Part shown: piece by piece, positions 24,361 through 36,439 of the stretch | Numbering within the stretch: the stretch's first letter is position 1 | How the letters are laid out: the number at the start of each line of letters is the position of its first letter | Assembly (NCBI RefSeq): GCF_027409185.1 | Contig: NC_084463.1 | Coordinates: 50,214,907-50,278,906, forward strand | Reading direction: 5' to 3' | Length of the DNA: 64,000 nucleotides | From: Cynocephalus volans | Taxonomy: Eukaryota > Chordata > Mammalia > Dermoptera > Cynocephalidae | The notes under the pieces: generated by a model | Database searches by the model: none | What the model was told of the DNA's origin: nothing | The model's input: the letters and a program-made list of their open reading frames with translations, nothing else | Position numbers and translations under genes: made by a program

Positions 24361-26246
24361 AGTGTCAATGAATCTAGAAGCTAGAACTAACTTTATTGGA
24401 CTTTTACTTTAATCCTTTGGGTGATGTATTTTTCTGCTAATTCACCTAAACCCCTTTGTGAACACTTCCAGGGAGATAAATACTCCATGAGGAAGCTGTT
24501 CTGCCATGGATGGTAGAAAGTACCAGCTGTTGGAAAGTTATTCTTTCAATAGCTGGATTTGTTGGAGTTTCTTGTTGACAGGAGGTAGAGGTTCACAGGA
24601 GGCATGTTTGGGATGTATGTCAGTCATGCTTACCCTGGCCCTGCTCTAGTTTGTGAGTGTGGCTCGGTGAGAAGCATGCCTGTCTTGGCTTCTCAGGAGA
24701 ACTTCTCCCTGCCCAGCCCTGCCCCTTCCTCTGCTGGAAAAGGAGTCCAGAGTTTCAGATAGGCAGCCTCAGTTTTCCACTGTCTGCTCATGGCAGCTCA
24801 TTTGTCCATGAAAGGAGTCCAATTCAAGCTCAGGTTGGCCAGTCTCATGACACAGACACACGGAGGTTGATCATCACGTATCCCTCCTCAGCCTTCCTGG
24901 CCTAGTGTACTCACAGCGTTCACCCTGCTCAGCCTCCAGTCTCCGCTGAGACCTCCTTCCTCTTCTCCAGGCTTCCTCACTCTCCCCTTTCCCAGAATTT
25001 TCTGCTGTTTCCCTCTTTGTAGCCTCTGCAGCAAGGAGACCAGGATAGGATTGCCTGACTCAGCAGATAAAAAGACAGGATGCCCTGTTGTCTCCAAGTC
25101 AAACTTATACTAAGGAAATATTCATCTTTTCCTGAAATTCAGATGTAACGATGTCCTCCATTCTTCTGGCAGCCAGAATGGAAGAACGCAGAAATGCTGG
25201 GACTGCCTCCTAATGGGAACACACAGAGAACCCGGAGATGCTGGGATGGCCACATGTCCCTCTGGTCTAGAGACTTTAAAACTCCTCCTCTGCCTCACAA
25301 GCAATGAAAAAGAAAAAAGAGCAATGTGCACAATGACCAGTCCCACAGCCCGGTGTCCAGAGCACCCACACGAAACTGCAGCTGACAGTGGGCCACGTCT
25401 GCTCCAGGTGAGGCTCTGGGCTGTGTGTCTTCTCTTGGGAGGAATTCATGCTGCCCCTTCCTCTGCATACCTGACCCCTGTCCAAGGCCAAGTGCTCCCC
25501 CCAACTCCTACTTCTTTCCAGATGAAGGGAAATCCAGACCCATCACCCTGGGGGCTTCCTCTGCCCCCACCCCACCCCTTCATTTCATGGAAGGATAGTG
25601 GGCAACTGAGTCCTAGCATGGGGACCTCTTGCTCAGCAGAGTGGGCATGAAGGAAGAGCCCACACCCTGCTCCTTGCACATCTTCCAAGAGAATGAGCAG
25701 CTGTCCCAGGCTTGAGATGTTGCGTGGGTGCGTATCCAGTCGTACGCTTCAGCTGTGGGATGCACATGGCTGCGTGTGAAGAAATCTTGGCAGCCACCCT
25801 GAGACCAGCTCCCTGGTATGCCCTGCCCTGGATGATGTGGATGAGGTCTGAAGTGCCTCTCAGCTCTGGAATCTCTGGAACAAGCATTGCCTGTATCATC
25901 TGGTGGTGACAGGGTCCCTGGTGTCTCATGGGTCTGGAAGTAACAAGGTTCCTGGTGCCACATAACCCGGGACAGACTCCTTAGCTTGGCACTAAGCACT
26001 TTCAGAGTCTGGCCTCAGCCTCATTTCCAACACATCTCAGCTCCAGGTTTGGTGTTCTGTTCCAGCCATAGTTCTCTGGCCAAGTTGCTTTAGGGAACAG
26101 GACAGCATATTGTCACCAATCTGATTGGTGATGCAGCCAGTGTCAAATCTTGGCTGCCAGGGTGATTTGATTAGGCAAAATGGATGGCCCAGTGGTGCCC
26201 CCTCACAGGCCCAGCTCTACCATGGCTCAGGCCACCCTCCTGCTCT

Positions 26247-26525
26247 CTACTGACTGCCTCCACCTACCCTGCCCCCAGTCCCCACCCCGCAACACATCAT
26301 AGGCACCATGGTCCCAATGCCAGCATCAGTGTATTTGGTAAGTGCACCAGTGGCCATGATGTGTCCCACCAGGAGTGGCCAGATCTGGGCCTCCGATAGT
26401 AAGCCCTCTACACCCCCTTGTTCCTCATTAGAGCCCAAGGAAGCTTTCAACTTTGCAGAGAGATCTGTAAATTTCTGGGCCAATCCCACCAATGAGGGTT
26501 CCAGGAGGGGACCCAGCTTGGCCAC
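26247..26525 (-). pseudogene. Possible exon or retrocopy fragment, protein unknown
   Basis: The minus strand has an open frame with natural-looking protein composition: FTDLSAKLKASLGSNEEQGG then EGLLSEAQIWPLLVGHIMAT and GALTKYTDAGIGT. It has none of the proline/serine bias of the spurious frames around it. The 92-codon frame opens onto a weak CT-rich tract upstream and runs past a possible donor (caggtaggtgg near 26253). I do not recognise the family. It may be an exon of a gene on the minus strand, a retrocopy piece, or chance. Confidence 0.3.
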
Positions 26526-26589
26526 AGGGGAGGGGCAGCTGGCTGATGTGGACAGGAAAAGGACCTCAGAGGTAGTGGGCCAGGGTACC

Positions 26590-26760
26590 GAGCCAGCTGC
26601 ACTGCCTGGCAGCTGAGTGGCTTCACAAACATCACCTCCTCAGAGCCTTGGTTTCTTCATTTGTAAAATGGGGTAATAACACTTCCCCCCAAAACCAGGG
26701 CATGGATTAGTTGATAATCTAAGTAGAATATTTAGCAAACAGAAAACTATGTTGATATCT
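26590..26760 (+). mobile_element. MIR
   Basis: ccttggtttcttcatttgta followed by aaatggggtaataacac is the characteristic MIR 3' half. Confidence 0.75.
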
Positions 26761-27163
26761 TCATCCAGCACATTAGGTTTACGGTAAGAGTTAGCTTTTG
26801 AGGTCACCCTTAACATCTTTGACCCTCCCAGCTGGAGACCCAAAAGCTCTGGAGACTCTCTCAGAGGTGGGCAATAAAGAAACAGCACGCCAAGGGCGGA
26901 TGCTGGGAACGGTCGGCCGCAGTGCAGGCAGCGAGCGGGAGTGTTGTCTGCAGAGGGTTTAACAACAAGAATAAAACCCAAGAAAAGTAGTGGCTTGTTA
27001 TGGTTCATTTTCATTGGCAATTCTGGGCATTCTCAGTGATAAGATGGGCCCCACCTGTGAAAAAACTTTTCCTTGGTCTCAGTTCTAAACAATTGCTCTG
27101 TTTACTACTGAGTTTTAGTTATGTGTGTGCACACACACTCACAGAAACACACATACACACATT

Positions 27164-27234
27164 CGAGGAGACTTGAAAAAGTCATGGAAAGATTTAAACT
27201 AATTCCATTTTTCCATGAACTTTTTGAGGTACTC
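27164..27234. mobile_element. Mariner-like MITE, about 71 bp
   Basis: Ends are inverted repeats of about 26 bp: gaggagacttgaaaaagtca at the left and its near complement (tttccatgaactttttgagg) at the right, with a short AT core. A related 82-bp copy with TA flanks lies at 54901-54982. Confidence 0.6.
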
Positions 27235-27274
27235 TCTCACACACACACATATGTACACAGATACATACTTCTGT

Positions 27275-27691
27275 GATGTTACTTTCGTGTCAACCTGACT
27301 GCACCGTGGGGTGCCCAGATTAAACATTATTTCTGGATGTGTCTGTGAAGGTGTTTCTGGATGGGATTTGCATTGTCATTGATGGACACAGTAACGTAGG
27401 TGCCCCTCTCCCCATGTGGGTGGGCATCATCCGATACACTGAGGGCCTGAACAGAACAGAAGGCTGGGGCAGGAGGTCACCGCTCTGCCGTCCCTGCCTG
27501 CGAGCATTAGATGGAGCCTCGGTCATCTCCTGCCCTTGTGCTGGGACTTACGCCGCCAGCCCCCCTGGTTCTCAGGCCTTCAGTGGAAGTTACGCCTGCA
27601 GCTGTCCTGGGTCTCCAGCTTGCAGATGGCAGACTGTGGGACTTCTCAGCCTCCGTAATTGCATGAGCCATTTATTATAATCTCTCTCTCT

Positions 27692-27727
<36 letters not shown>

Positions 27728-27812
27728 GCGTGAGTGTGTGTGTGTGTATGAATGCATGTATGAGATACTCATACATCCTATTGGCCTGTTTCTCTGGAGA
27801 ACTCTGACTAGT
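27275..27812 (+). mobile_element. MLT2-type ERVL LTR
   Basis: It begins gttactttcgtgtcaacctg, carries atttctggatgtgtctgtga and tgggtgggcatcatccgata, and ends gtttctctggagaactctga with ctagtaca after it. The order and ends fit an MLT2 LTR. An expanded TC/TG microsatellite sits where the LTR normally has its short TC-rich run. Confidence 0.75.
27683..27749. repeat. (TC)n(TG)n microsatellite inside the MLT2 LTR
   Basis: A short tctc run, then tg repeats with gc/ga interruptions near 27723-27733. Confidence 0.9.
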
Positions 27813-28618
27813 ACAACTTCAAATTAGCTCATTTTTTATTATTAAACCTTAACAGGCATCATATTTCACATGGAATTTGATTTTTTAAAATCCCAGCTAT
27901 ACAGTGGGCCCCAGCACCAATGGGCTCAGCCGTACAGGTTTGTTTTGAGTGAAAGTTCACAACCATGTGGAACTGCTCCAGGTCCCTTAGGCTACAGTCT
28001 GCGGCCTTTGCCCTAAGTCGTGACACATGCTTACATCGGAATAGTCGATTTGAAATAAGCAGCCACAGCACAGGGACTGTACAGAGGAAGCCCCAGAACA
28101 GAGTTACCTCCATTCTGTCATTTTCTGTGACCACATGAAGTTTTTATTTGAGTTTAAAATTTAAAACTGGGAAGTATCCTGCAAACTGCATGATGCATAT
28201 TTTTATTTGGTACATGTAGATTTTATCTCACCCAGGACTATTTCACTGAGCTCTGATATCTTTAACATTGAAATTAATTCTTTTAAAGTCTTTAATAGTT
28301 TTAGAACTAAAGGATGGGTCAAGACGATCACATGGTTATGACTAAAAATAATTTTGGAATTCAGGGGAGGAGGCTCCTAGCACGATGCACTCTGGTGTCA
28401 GCCTGTTGGGAGGCCAGGCATTTAGCCTTGTCCTGGGGAGATCTGTGCAGAGTAAGGGTCCCTTCTGCCTCCAGCTGTTTGTGATGGCAGATATGTGCAT
28501 AATATCCACAACTCTCATCAGGCCTTCAAAGGTGTGTTCTCTCAAAGCATGAAAAAAAATGATTAATTAATTTAATAAACTAAAGAATAAATGTAAAAAA
28601 TTAAATTTATTTAATTTA
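27813..28618. other. No gene seen
   Basis: Single-copy-looking sequence ending in an AT-rich patch at 28555-28618. Confidence 0.5.
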
Positions 28619-28897
28619 AGGGTCTGGGACGTGTACCAGGGACTCATGCTGAGACAACCTGCTTCCAGGCCTCTGCTTTCTCGGCACACCAGAGAACCCT
28701 CCCTTTCTCTCACAAGAGGTCATGTGGGCACATGGTGAGATGCCAGCCGCTGGCAAGCAGAAGAGTCTCAGAGCCAGACCAGTGTTGCCCACCTTGATCT
28801 CAGACTTGGGCCTCCAGAACCATGAGGAATACACCCCTGTTGTTCAGGCTGCCTGGTCTGTGGTGTTTGTTATAGCAGCCTGAGCTGGCCAATACAG
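28619..28897 (+). mobile_element. MaLR-type LTR, 3' half
   Basis: cagacttgggcctccagaac, catgaggaataca and gtggtgtttgttatagcagc near the end fit the 3' part of MST/MLT1-type LTRs. The 5' half is missing or too diverged. Confidence 0.6.
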
Positions 28898-29396
28898 CTT
28901 ACTTCTATTGAAAGAGTGATCTTATTTTTGTTTTTAAATCTGAACTTTAACAAGACATCCTGTCCCTTACTTTGTTCCGTGTTCTAAATCCACCACCCTC
29001 CTTGTTCAGGCTGTAGGCCGGACTGGGACAAGACTGGGGACTGGAGAAGAGTAGGGGACATTGGGGCTTCAGCACTTGTCAGAGCCTGGCTTGTGCTGTT
29101 CTTGTGCCGACACCGTTGCTTATGTCCCTGCCCCTCATGACATCCGACGCCACACCTGGAATCCCAAGGAAGGTGGTCCCTTCCTCGACTCCCAGTGCAG
29201 GTTCATGGAGAGAAGACACAACATCCATCATTCTAACCGTGGTGAGCTTCCTCACACCACCAGCAGGGCGCAGCCCTCACCGCCCCTCCCTGTGGTCCCC
29301 AGCAGAATGCAGGCACACGGTAGGAACTGACTTGCTGGGCAAATTTGAATCGAGGACACTACACACCTGCAACATTGCCAGCTGGCTTCAGAGGGT

Positions 29397-29790
29397 GTCA
29401 GGGACTGAACTGTGTCCCCCCATAAAATCTATATGTTGAAGTCCTAATCCCCAGTATCTCAGAATGTGACTGTGTTTGGAGACAGGGCCTTTAAAAAGGT
29501 AAAGAAGATAAAATGAGGTCACTGGGGTGGGCCCTGATCCAGAACGACTAGTGTCCTGATAAGCAGAGGAGATCAGGACACAGACACACAAAGGGACGAC
29601 TGTGTGAGGACACAAGGAGAAGACCGTGTCTACACATCGAGGAGAGAGACCTTGGGAGGAACCAGCCCTGCCACAACTTGGTCTTGGACTTCCAGCTTCC
29701 AGAATTGTGAGCAATGAATTTTTGCTGTTTGAGCCACGCAGTCTGTGGTGTTTTGTGATGGCAGCCCCAGGACACTGCTACAGAGTGACA
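29397..29790 (+). mobile_element. MLT1-type MaLR LTR
   Basis: It opens gggactgaactgtgtccccc and continues with atgttgaagtcctaatcccc, gtgtcctgataagcagagga and cttggacttccagcttccag. It ends near gtggtgttttgtgatggcag. This is a nearly complete LTR with a typical MLT1 layout. Confidence 0.85.
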
Positions 29791-29984
29791 ATGGTCAGTG
29801 TTAAGGAACTAGAATGAGACGTGCTGCCCGTGGAGGAGCCAACCCAGGTCCATCCCTTCTGAGAAGCTGACTTTGTGGTGTACAATCCCTTACAGCAAAG
29901 TGCGTTCACTTTTTAACATGGTAGTGATTTTTCCCCCAAAAGTAAATGCATCTGGGCCAGCAGTAGCAGGGAGACCAGCCTGGC

Positions 29985-30335
29985 CAGGGTATCATCTGAA
30001 TGGTGGCCCCTCACAGACTCCATGAAGGTGAGATTATTTGGAAATGAATGGATCTTTGCAGACGTGCTTAGGTTAAAGATCTCATTTTGAATAGGGTGAG
30101 CCCTAAATTCAATTCACAAGGATGAAAGCAGAGACTGGAGTGATGTGGCCCCGGGCTAAGGCACATCCAAAGCCACCAGAAGTGGAAGAGGCAGGAAGGA
30201 CCCTCCACAAGAGCCTTCAGAGGGACATCATCAGCCTTCTGGCCTCCAAATCTGTGACAGAACACGTTTCTGCTGCTTTAGGCCACCAAGCTTGTGATAA
30301 TTTGTCACGGCAGCCTCAGGAAGCTCATACAGCTG
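29985..30335 (+). mobile_element. MLT1-type MaLR LTR, diverged
   Basis: tggtggcccctcacagactc, gaaatgaatggatctttgca, ttctggcctccaaatctgtg and taatttgtcacggcagcctc follow the MLT1 order. The copy is older than its neighbour 200 bp upstream. Confidence 0.7.
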
Positions 30336-31594
30336 GCAGACATGGGACGTGCGGTCCTGTGCGCTCCTCACAAGGCACAGAGAGGCTGAACTTGGCCACG
30401 GCATTTACAGGTGGAATGAGGAGGATATCAGGATTCAAAGGGCAGTCCAGAGGGGCCAGCAAAGGGTCATTGCTGTCCTTCTGTTCTTGTTCAGCCCAAA
30501 GCAGTCGTTTCTGAAGGGACACATTCCTGCAGTTCCAGAAAACATCCGAACGTGTACAGAAGCAGTCACATTTCCACCGAGGTTAAAGCTGCCACTCCAG
30601 ATGATTAACCAGACTTTATTTGCATCTCAGAGTTGAAGTTTATGTAGTTTTGGAGGAGGCTTCATAGTTTATGTTCCATCTGCTGCATTTTTAATAGGGG
30701 ACCGATCGAGCTGGCAGCTAGAAGGGAGAGGTGAGGGATGGGACGACGAACCCGGGTATTGTGATGTTTGGTTCCAGGGTGGAGCCGTGTGTGGAATCTG
30801 CCACACGCTCACCACTCAGGCGTCAAGACCTCCCTCCCAGCAGCTTTCCAGCCCTCCAAGGACGGATGGAGCATCCAAAGGAGAGTCAGTCTGCTCAGAC
30901 GTGTGACCAGGAACCAAGTCAAATGACCTCAAATAGCTACTAGGATGATTGTGGATTCCAAGCTCTTTCCTTCCATGAATAGAAAATATAGATACAATAT
31001 TAACCTAAAGAAATGTAAGCTCTGCCCTGTATAGTCCCTTTTCTTGTAGAACAAGTTCTAAAGAAATAAACGCTTGGGCACATTTTGGCACGTGTCTGCC
31101 TACATTAATCTGTGTTGGTGAAGACGTAGAGTGTGAATAATCTTGTGAATAGAAAGTTTAATGGCAACCAGGAAAGGAAGTCATAAGGTGAACCCCCGAG
31201 ACACAAGATCCAGCCCTCGTGACTTCATTCTTGAAGGAACACGTCACTCTTGTTGTTGGTAGTGATGGTGGAGAGGGGCTGGCCATTTGTGAGGCCAAGC
31301 ATCCTGGGGACAGGGGCCACCTCCCTCTGTCCGGGCCAGGTGTGAGTTGCAGCTGTTGGGTCGGGGAAGAAAACATTAGAGTTCTCCAATGTACGACACT
31401 GCAGGCAAGGCCAGTGGACTCAGGGAGGACATGTGGGCCTTGGGAAGGTGGAGACCAGCTGCAGGTGACTGTCTGCAGTCTGGAGGAGGTGCTGGTGTCC
31501 TCTCCAGTTCTTACCAGCCAGGAGAGGTGGGTCAGAGTGTATGAGGCCCCAGCTCCTGATCCAGCACAGAGCATTTCATGGGTCAGGACAGTTA
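30336..31594. other. No gene supported
   Basis: Overlapping open frames on both strands with biased composition; no family motif. Single-copy-looking sequence. Confidence 0.45.
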
Positions 31595-32075
31595 GAGGTT
31601 GTTTGAGTTTCTATGACCACTGTGACAAATTACCACAAGGTAGGTGGCTTAAAACAGCACACACTTATTCCCCTACAGTGCAGAGGTCTCAAGTTTGAAA
31701 TCCATCTCACTGGACTGAAATCACGTGTGGGCAGGGCAGGCTCCCTCCAGGAGGCTCCAGGGGAGAATTCGTTCCCTGACTTCTCCAGCTTCCAGGTCCA
31801 CATTCATTGGCTCGTGACCCTGCCTGCACCTTCAAGTCAGCTGCGTAGCCCCTCCTCCAGCTGTCATGTTGATGTCTCCTCATTCAGCCACATCTCCTTC
31901 TGCCTCCCTTTCATGATGTCATTTAGGATGCATCTGGATAATCCAGGATAATCTCTCCATCTCAAGATCCTTCATTTAAGCACATCTGCAAAGTCTCTTT
32001 TGCCACCTAAGGTGACATTCACAGGTGCCTGGGATTAGGGCTTACATCTCCTTTGGGGAACACTGTTCAGGTCAG
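31595..32075 (-). mobile_element. MLT1-type MaLR LTR
   Basis: The plus strand reads the complement: tctatgaccactgtgacaaa, ttaccacaaggtaggtggct, taaaacagcacacacttatt, then cctgggattagggcttacat and ggggaacactgttcag at the end. This fits an antisense MLT1 LTR. Confidence 0.75.
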
Positions 32076-35000
32076 ATGGTCATATTCTTTGCAGGATGCA
32101 GAAGTGCTCCCTTTAGTAAAGAAGCGTAGTAAAGTGTCCACAGTCACACAGCTGAGTCATCCAAGCAGTCACTGAGCGTATTTATTAAGCATCTGGTATA
32201 TGTCAGCTCTGAGCTACAGACTGGGGAATGCTGTCATTCACCCATCATTTGAGCATCCCCCACCCAGTGAATACATACTGAGGAATGTTCTTTCCCAGAA
32301 ACCCAGACAGCACTAGAGTGCTTTGGGAATAAGACAGAGAAAGCCCTGCTCCCAGGCGACCAGAGGTACAGGGAGAGCTGCACCATGACACAGTGAGCCT
32401 CTGTGCAGAGATGAGTACACAGTCCTGGTGCATGGGGAATGGCCTCCACCACTTCTGGGAGCTCATCAGACAGGAAGCCTCCAGGAGGCAGTGATGGGAA
32501 ACAGGAGACCTCCTAGTCGAATCGGAGTTGGCCAGGCCAAGAGGAGGTGGTGTGTGGTTTGCAGCAGTCTGGGCGAAATGTGGGCCTCCCTCGAAAAGCC
32601 CAGTAGATCTGTGAAGGGTGCACACTGAATCTGCTTTATCCCCCAGATCTCTCTGGAACTTTCCACTGCCCCCCACCACCTCCTCCACCGTGTCATCTAG
32701 GCCATGAAGCATCTCTTCCTGGCTCAGTTGCTCCAGCCAAGGCACCCGGAGCTGAGCACAGGCACCCAGCCTGGGCTCCCTTCCACAGACAGTGCACCAT
32801 CTCCCTGAGTAACTGGTCGGGGTCAATACACAGCACCAACACAGCACCACATGAGAGCCCAGGACGGGGAACCGCCGGGCAGTGGAGATCAGGCTCGTAC
32901 GTGGTACAGAGATCCAGCTCGTCTCTGTGCATGCCCTCCCTGCTCCTGGACAATGCCATGGTCTATTCTCCCATTCACCATGCCCTCTTGCCATATTGTA
33001 TCATTAGTAAGGCTACGGGAGGGTTTCTCTCCCCACAGACGGAGACTAAGTCAGCTTGGTGACCTTCTGCCCCCGTGATGCTTTTTCTCATGCTGTAAAT
33101 TGATGGACCCTTTTTCTATTGGGACATTTGGGTGACCACCAGGCTGATCAGTCTTTCCCGCTCACTGACTTGTCCCTACGGTGTCCTAGGACTACCTGGC
33201 TGGCAGAGGCCCAGAAAGTCTGGGTGGCTGTCCAAGGCCACAACTGGTGAGGGTCAAGGTGGTTTTGTAGTCCAGCCCTCTGCCACTCACAGCCCTCTTG
33301 TCTGTCTAGTCACTGCTTGGTGTACATGTGCTCTTGGCCTCCTAGGACCTGAGGGAGGTCTGGGGGCTGCACCTGCTAAGAGGACAATGCCTTGGGTGGG
33401 GTGGGCACTGCCTTATGCAGGGACCAGGCCATCTCAGCTCCACCAATGTGGACAAAGCCCCTGCAGACGGAGACACTTGCACTCATGCCTGGCCCTGTGA
33501 CCCTGGGCTCTACACTCCCCTCCTCCAAGCTCTGTGGGGTGACAGCATCAGGGACTCTGGACTGCGGGAGGTTAGTGAAACCATGAAGCACAGGACCTGC
33601 TTCCACGCCTACGCTTAGACGAAGCTCGGTCCATGGCTGCTGCTTGCAAAATGCCTTTCATGGGGGGTTATTCTCAGGATCAATGAAATGACATGCATGT
33701 GGGGCTTGTGTCAGCCTTAAGACTGTACTGACAGCTTCAAGTGGAGTGACGGGTACAAGGAGTGGACGTAGGACGGGCATGAACGTGGCGGGTGTGCCTT
33801 GGTGACTTGGGGAACACGAGGGTGGACGTGTAGTACATTCCTCATAAAATCATTAGAGTTGAATTTTCTTATCCAGTTATGCAGCTGACTCAGTGAGACC
33901 TCAGAGAAAATTAATTAAACTCTTCATTCTTTGCTCTTCTCTTTGGCAATGGGGGTAATGCCCTCATTCTGTAAATTCCTCTTTTTCTTCAGAAATTTTG
34001 TAAGGCTCAAAGGCCCCATAGCTCTCTAAATCACTAGGTGGCACCAAGAATTCCAGGAAACAATGATATGGACCCAGAGATTTCTCAGTGCCAAGGAGAC
34101 TACAGCTGAGTCTGTCTGTGTCCCTGGGAGCTACGAGGTAGGAACGGGCTCAGCCACGGGTCTTCCTCTTGTTGCAATGGCTCAAGTCTCCTCCCGCGAT
34201 GCTCCACCCAGTGACCAGGCCCGCTGAGCCTCGTCTAAAAGTCTCCCAACTTCAGTCTGTGCCGTCTAGCCTGATGCCCCACAGCTGTCTCTCCTCCCTT
34301 CCCTGTGTGACCTCTCCCTTGCCATCCATCTGGACAAGCTTTCTCCAGCCCCTACTACATTCATGGCACCATGTCACAGCATGGAGGACAAGAACGCTGC
34401 AGCTGGAACAGAGATGGGACCTTGGACAGCTCACTTTAACCTCTCAGTGTCTGCATCCCCACCTCTGGGGCTGTCTTGACCATCACACATTGTACACAGC
34501 TATAGAAAGTCAACTTTGTACCCCACACATATATACAATAAACTATCTTAAAAACAACAACAAAGATTAGGAGGTGACCACGCAAAGTGCTTCCCTCGGC
34601 TGCTGCGCGCATCCCAGCCGTCATCTGTCAGCAGCAGCAGCATCTACCTCAGCTCTGATCAGCCCGAGGCTGTTGGGCACCCCTGGACTCCTGTTCATTT
34701 TTCTCCTAACTTCAAACCTTCTTCAACCATCTCCCTGGAAAACTCAGTTATGAAATCTGGGTCTGCAAACTGACCAAGTTCCGGAAATTGGGGCGGGAAC
34801 CTCGCTTTCCACTGCAACAGCTGACCCAGCCTACTGTGTGCAGCTCTCAATTATTTTATTTTTTCATTGTGGTGGATGCAGGGCAGTGCCCTGGCCGGCT
34901 GCCCAGGCCTCACCCCCAAGAGCACAGAGCCCTGCTAGCCAGCTCCAGAGGTCCCTGGGGTCCAGACCCTGATTGCCAAGCAGGCCCTGACACCCATGGC

Positions 35001-36439
35001 GGTGATGTGTCCACCTCCCCTGCAAGGGCCTCTGCCCCAGTGGCCAGTGCTGCTCTGGATCCCATCATCCTAGTGGATTCCACAGCAGCATCTCCAGATT
35101 GGCCCCGGCCTACGGGACAGATGCCACCATGTTCCTTAGAGATCCACCTGTCACCCACATTTGCCTTAGCCCGCTGGCCCACCCTCCTACTCTAACAAGG
35201 GCGTCCGGCATTTCCACCCATTTCCACTGTCCATCACTTTTCCATGCTCCAAGGAGTCATCTCAACAGACTGTCAGGACCCACTCGAGGGGCCCTTGCTA
35301 AAACACTGAACTCTGGGTCATGGTGCGTGTCCCCATGTGAACACATTCTTCTCTGCTGTTCCCCCCAGGCCCACACACTCCTCGTTTCCTTCCACAGGCC
35401 GATTGCTGGGTCCCGGCAGCGTGCATGAGCCAGGGCCTGCGTCCCTTCACCACGCAAGCTGGTCGCTCCCTGGACAGGTTTGTCTTCCTTTCCTGGGTTG
35501 GCCTGAGACCTTGGGTGTCTGTTGGCCTAGAGGTCATGAGGGGCTGACGGGTGCACCAGAAGGGGCACAAGAGTCACCCTGTGCTGTGTGCTTCAGTGAG
35601 GCCACTGCATTCTGCAGCTGGGGATACAAGGCGGAGGGGCTTCCTTTGCTGACCCGGAGTGTTCAGCGGTTCTTGGGGTTTAAGATTCTTGGGCCCATCC
35701 ATAAATGCACACCTGCGAGGTCCCAGGGCATCACACCTTCCCGTCACTTTGCCGTTAAGAGGCTGTGGAGGCTGCGGTGGGAGCATCTTTCAGTGCTGCT
35801 GCACTTCCTGTTAAACGCTGGCTTTGATTCCTGTCCTGCCTGCCTGTGGTTGCTCGAGCTGGAAGCTCTCAGAGCAGCCCGAGATGCGCAGCTTCCTTGC
35901 ATGCTTTGGGTAAGAAGATGTCTCCTGCGAGTGTTTCCTTTTTACAGTGCATCCAATGCAATTACTGTAACCAGTCCAGTGGCTGTGGCATTTGGGGACG
36001 GTGATAATTATAAGTGTCATGGAATAGGAAAACCTTCAGTATATGTGACTGCACTGGTGCCTCCCACCACTTCCGCCAGACCAGAGAGCAGCCCACCTTC
36101 AAAACCCCATCCTGCGATGGATGCTGCTTCTCTGGGCCTCTCCTGGTACTGAGTACCCCAGCCGGATTCCCCAGACACAACAGGGTGAGAATTAGGGCTT
36201 AGCTGCCACCCTTTAGAGAGGTGCAGTCCCAGATGGCAGGATGAGGTTGAGGGGAGTGAGTACAGAAAGAAGGGAGCCCACGCGAGTGACCAGCGCCAGA
36301 CGGCAGCAGGAATCTGTTCTCAGCACGTCTTTGCCCAGCTGAGAGGTGGGGGTTAGGGGAAGTTTGGCTGATCTTGGCTGCTTGTGGCTTTGCCTGTGTG
36401 TTGTATTTTAAGTGGCAGCTGAAGGTCTAAAAACAGAAT
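32076..36439. other. GC-rich single-copy sequence; no gene supported
   Basis: Two longer open frames (32245-32994 minus; 35337-36152 plus) lack domain motifs, lie in GC-rich DNA where stops are rare, and overlap other frames, so I do not call them genes. An L2- or MIR-like stretch is possible near 32130-32215. Confidence 0.45.

Larger units (their letters stand above)
24361..27163. other. Mostly single-copy sequence; one possible exon and one MIR
   Basis: Apart from the coding-like stretch at 26247-26525 and the MIR at 26590-26760, I see no family or exon. Confidence 0.45.

Noticed and set aside
32245..32994. 249-codon minus-strand frame
   Set aside because: No recognisable domain and overlapped by other frames of similar quality.
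35337..36152. 271-codon plus-strand frame
   Set aside because: Biased composition, no motif, GC-rich DNA with several overlapping frames; no sign of a gene.
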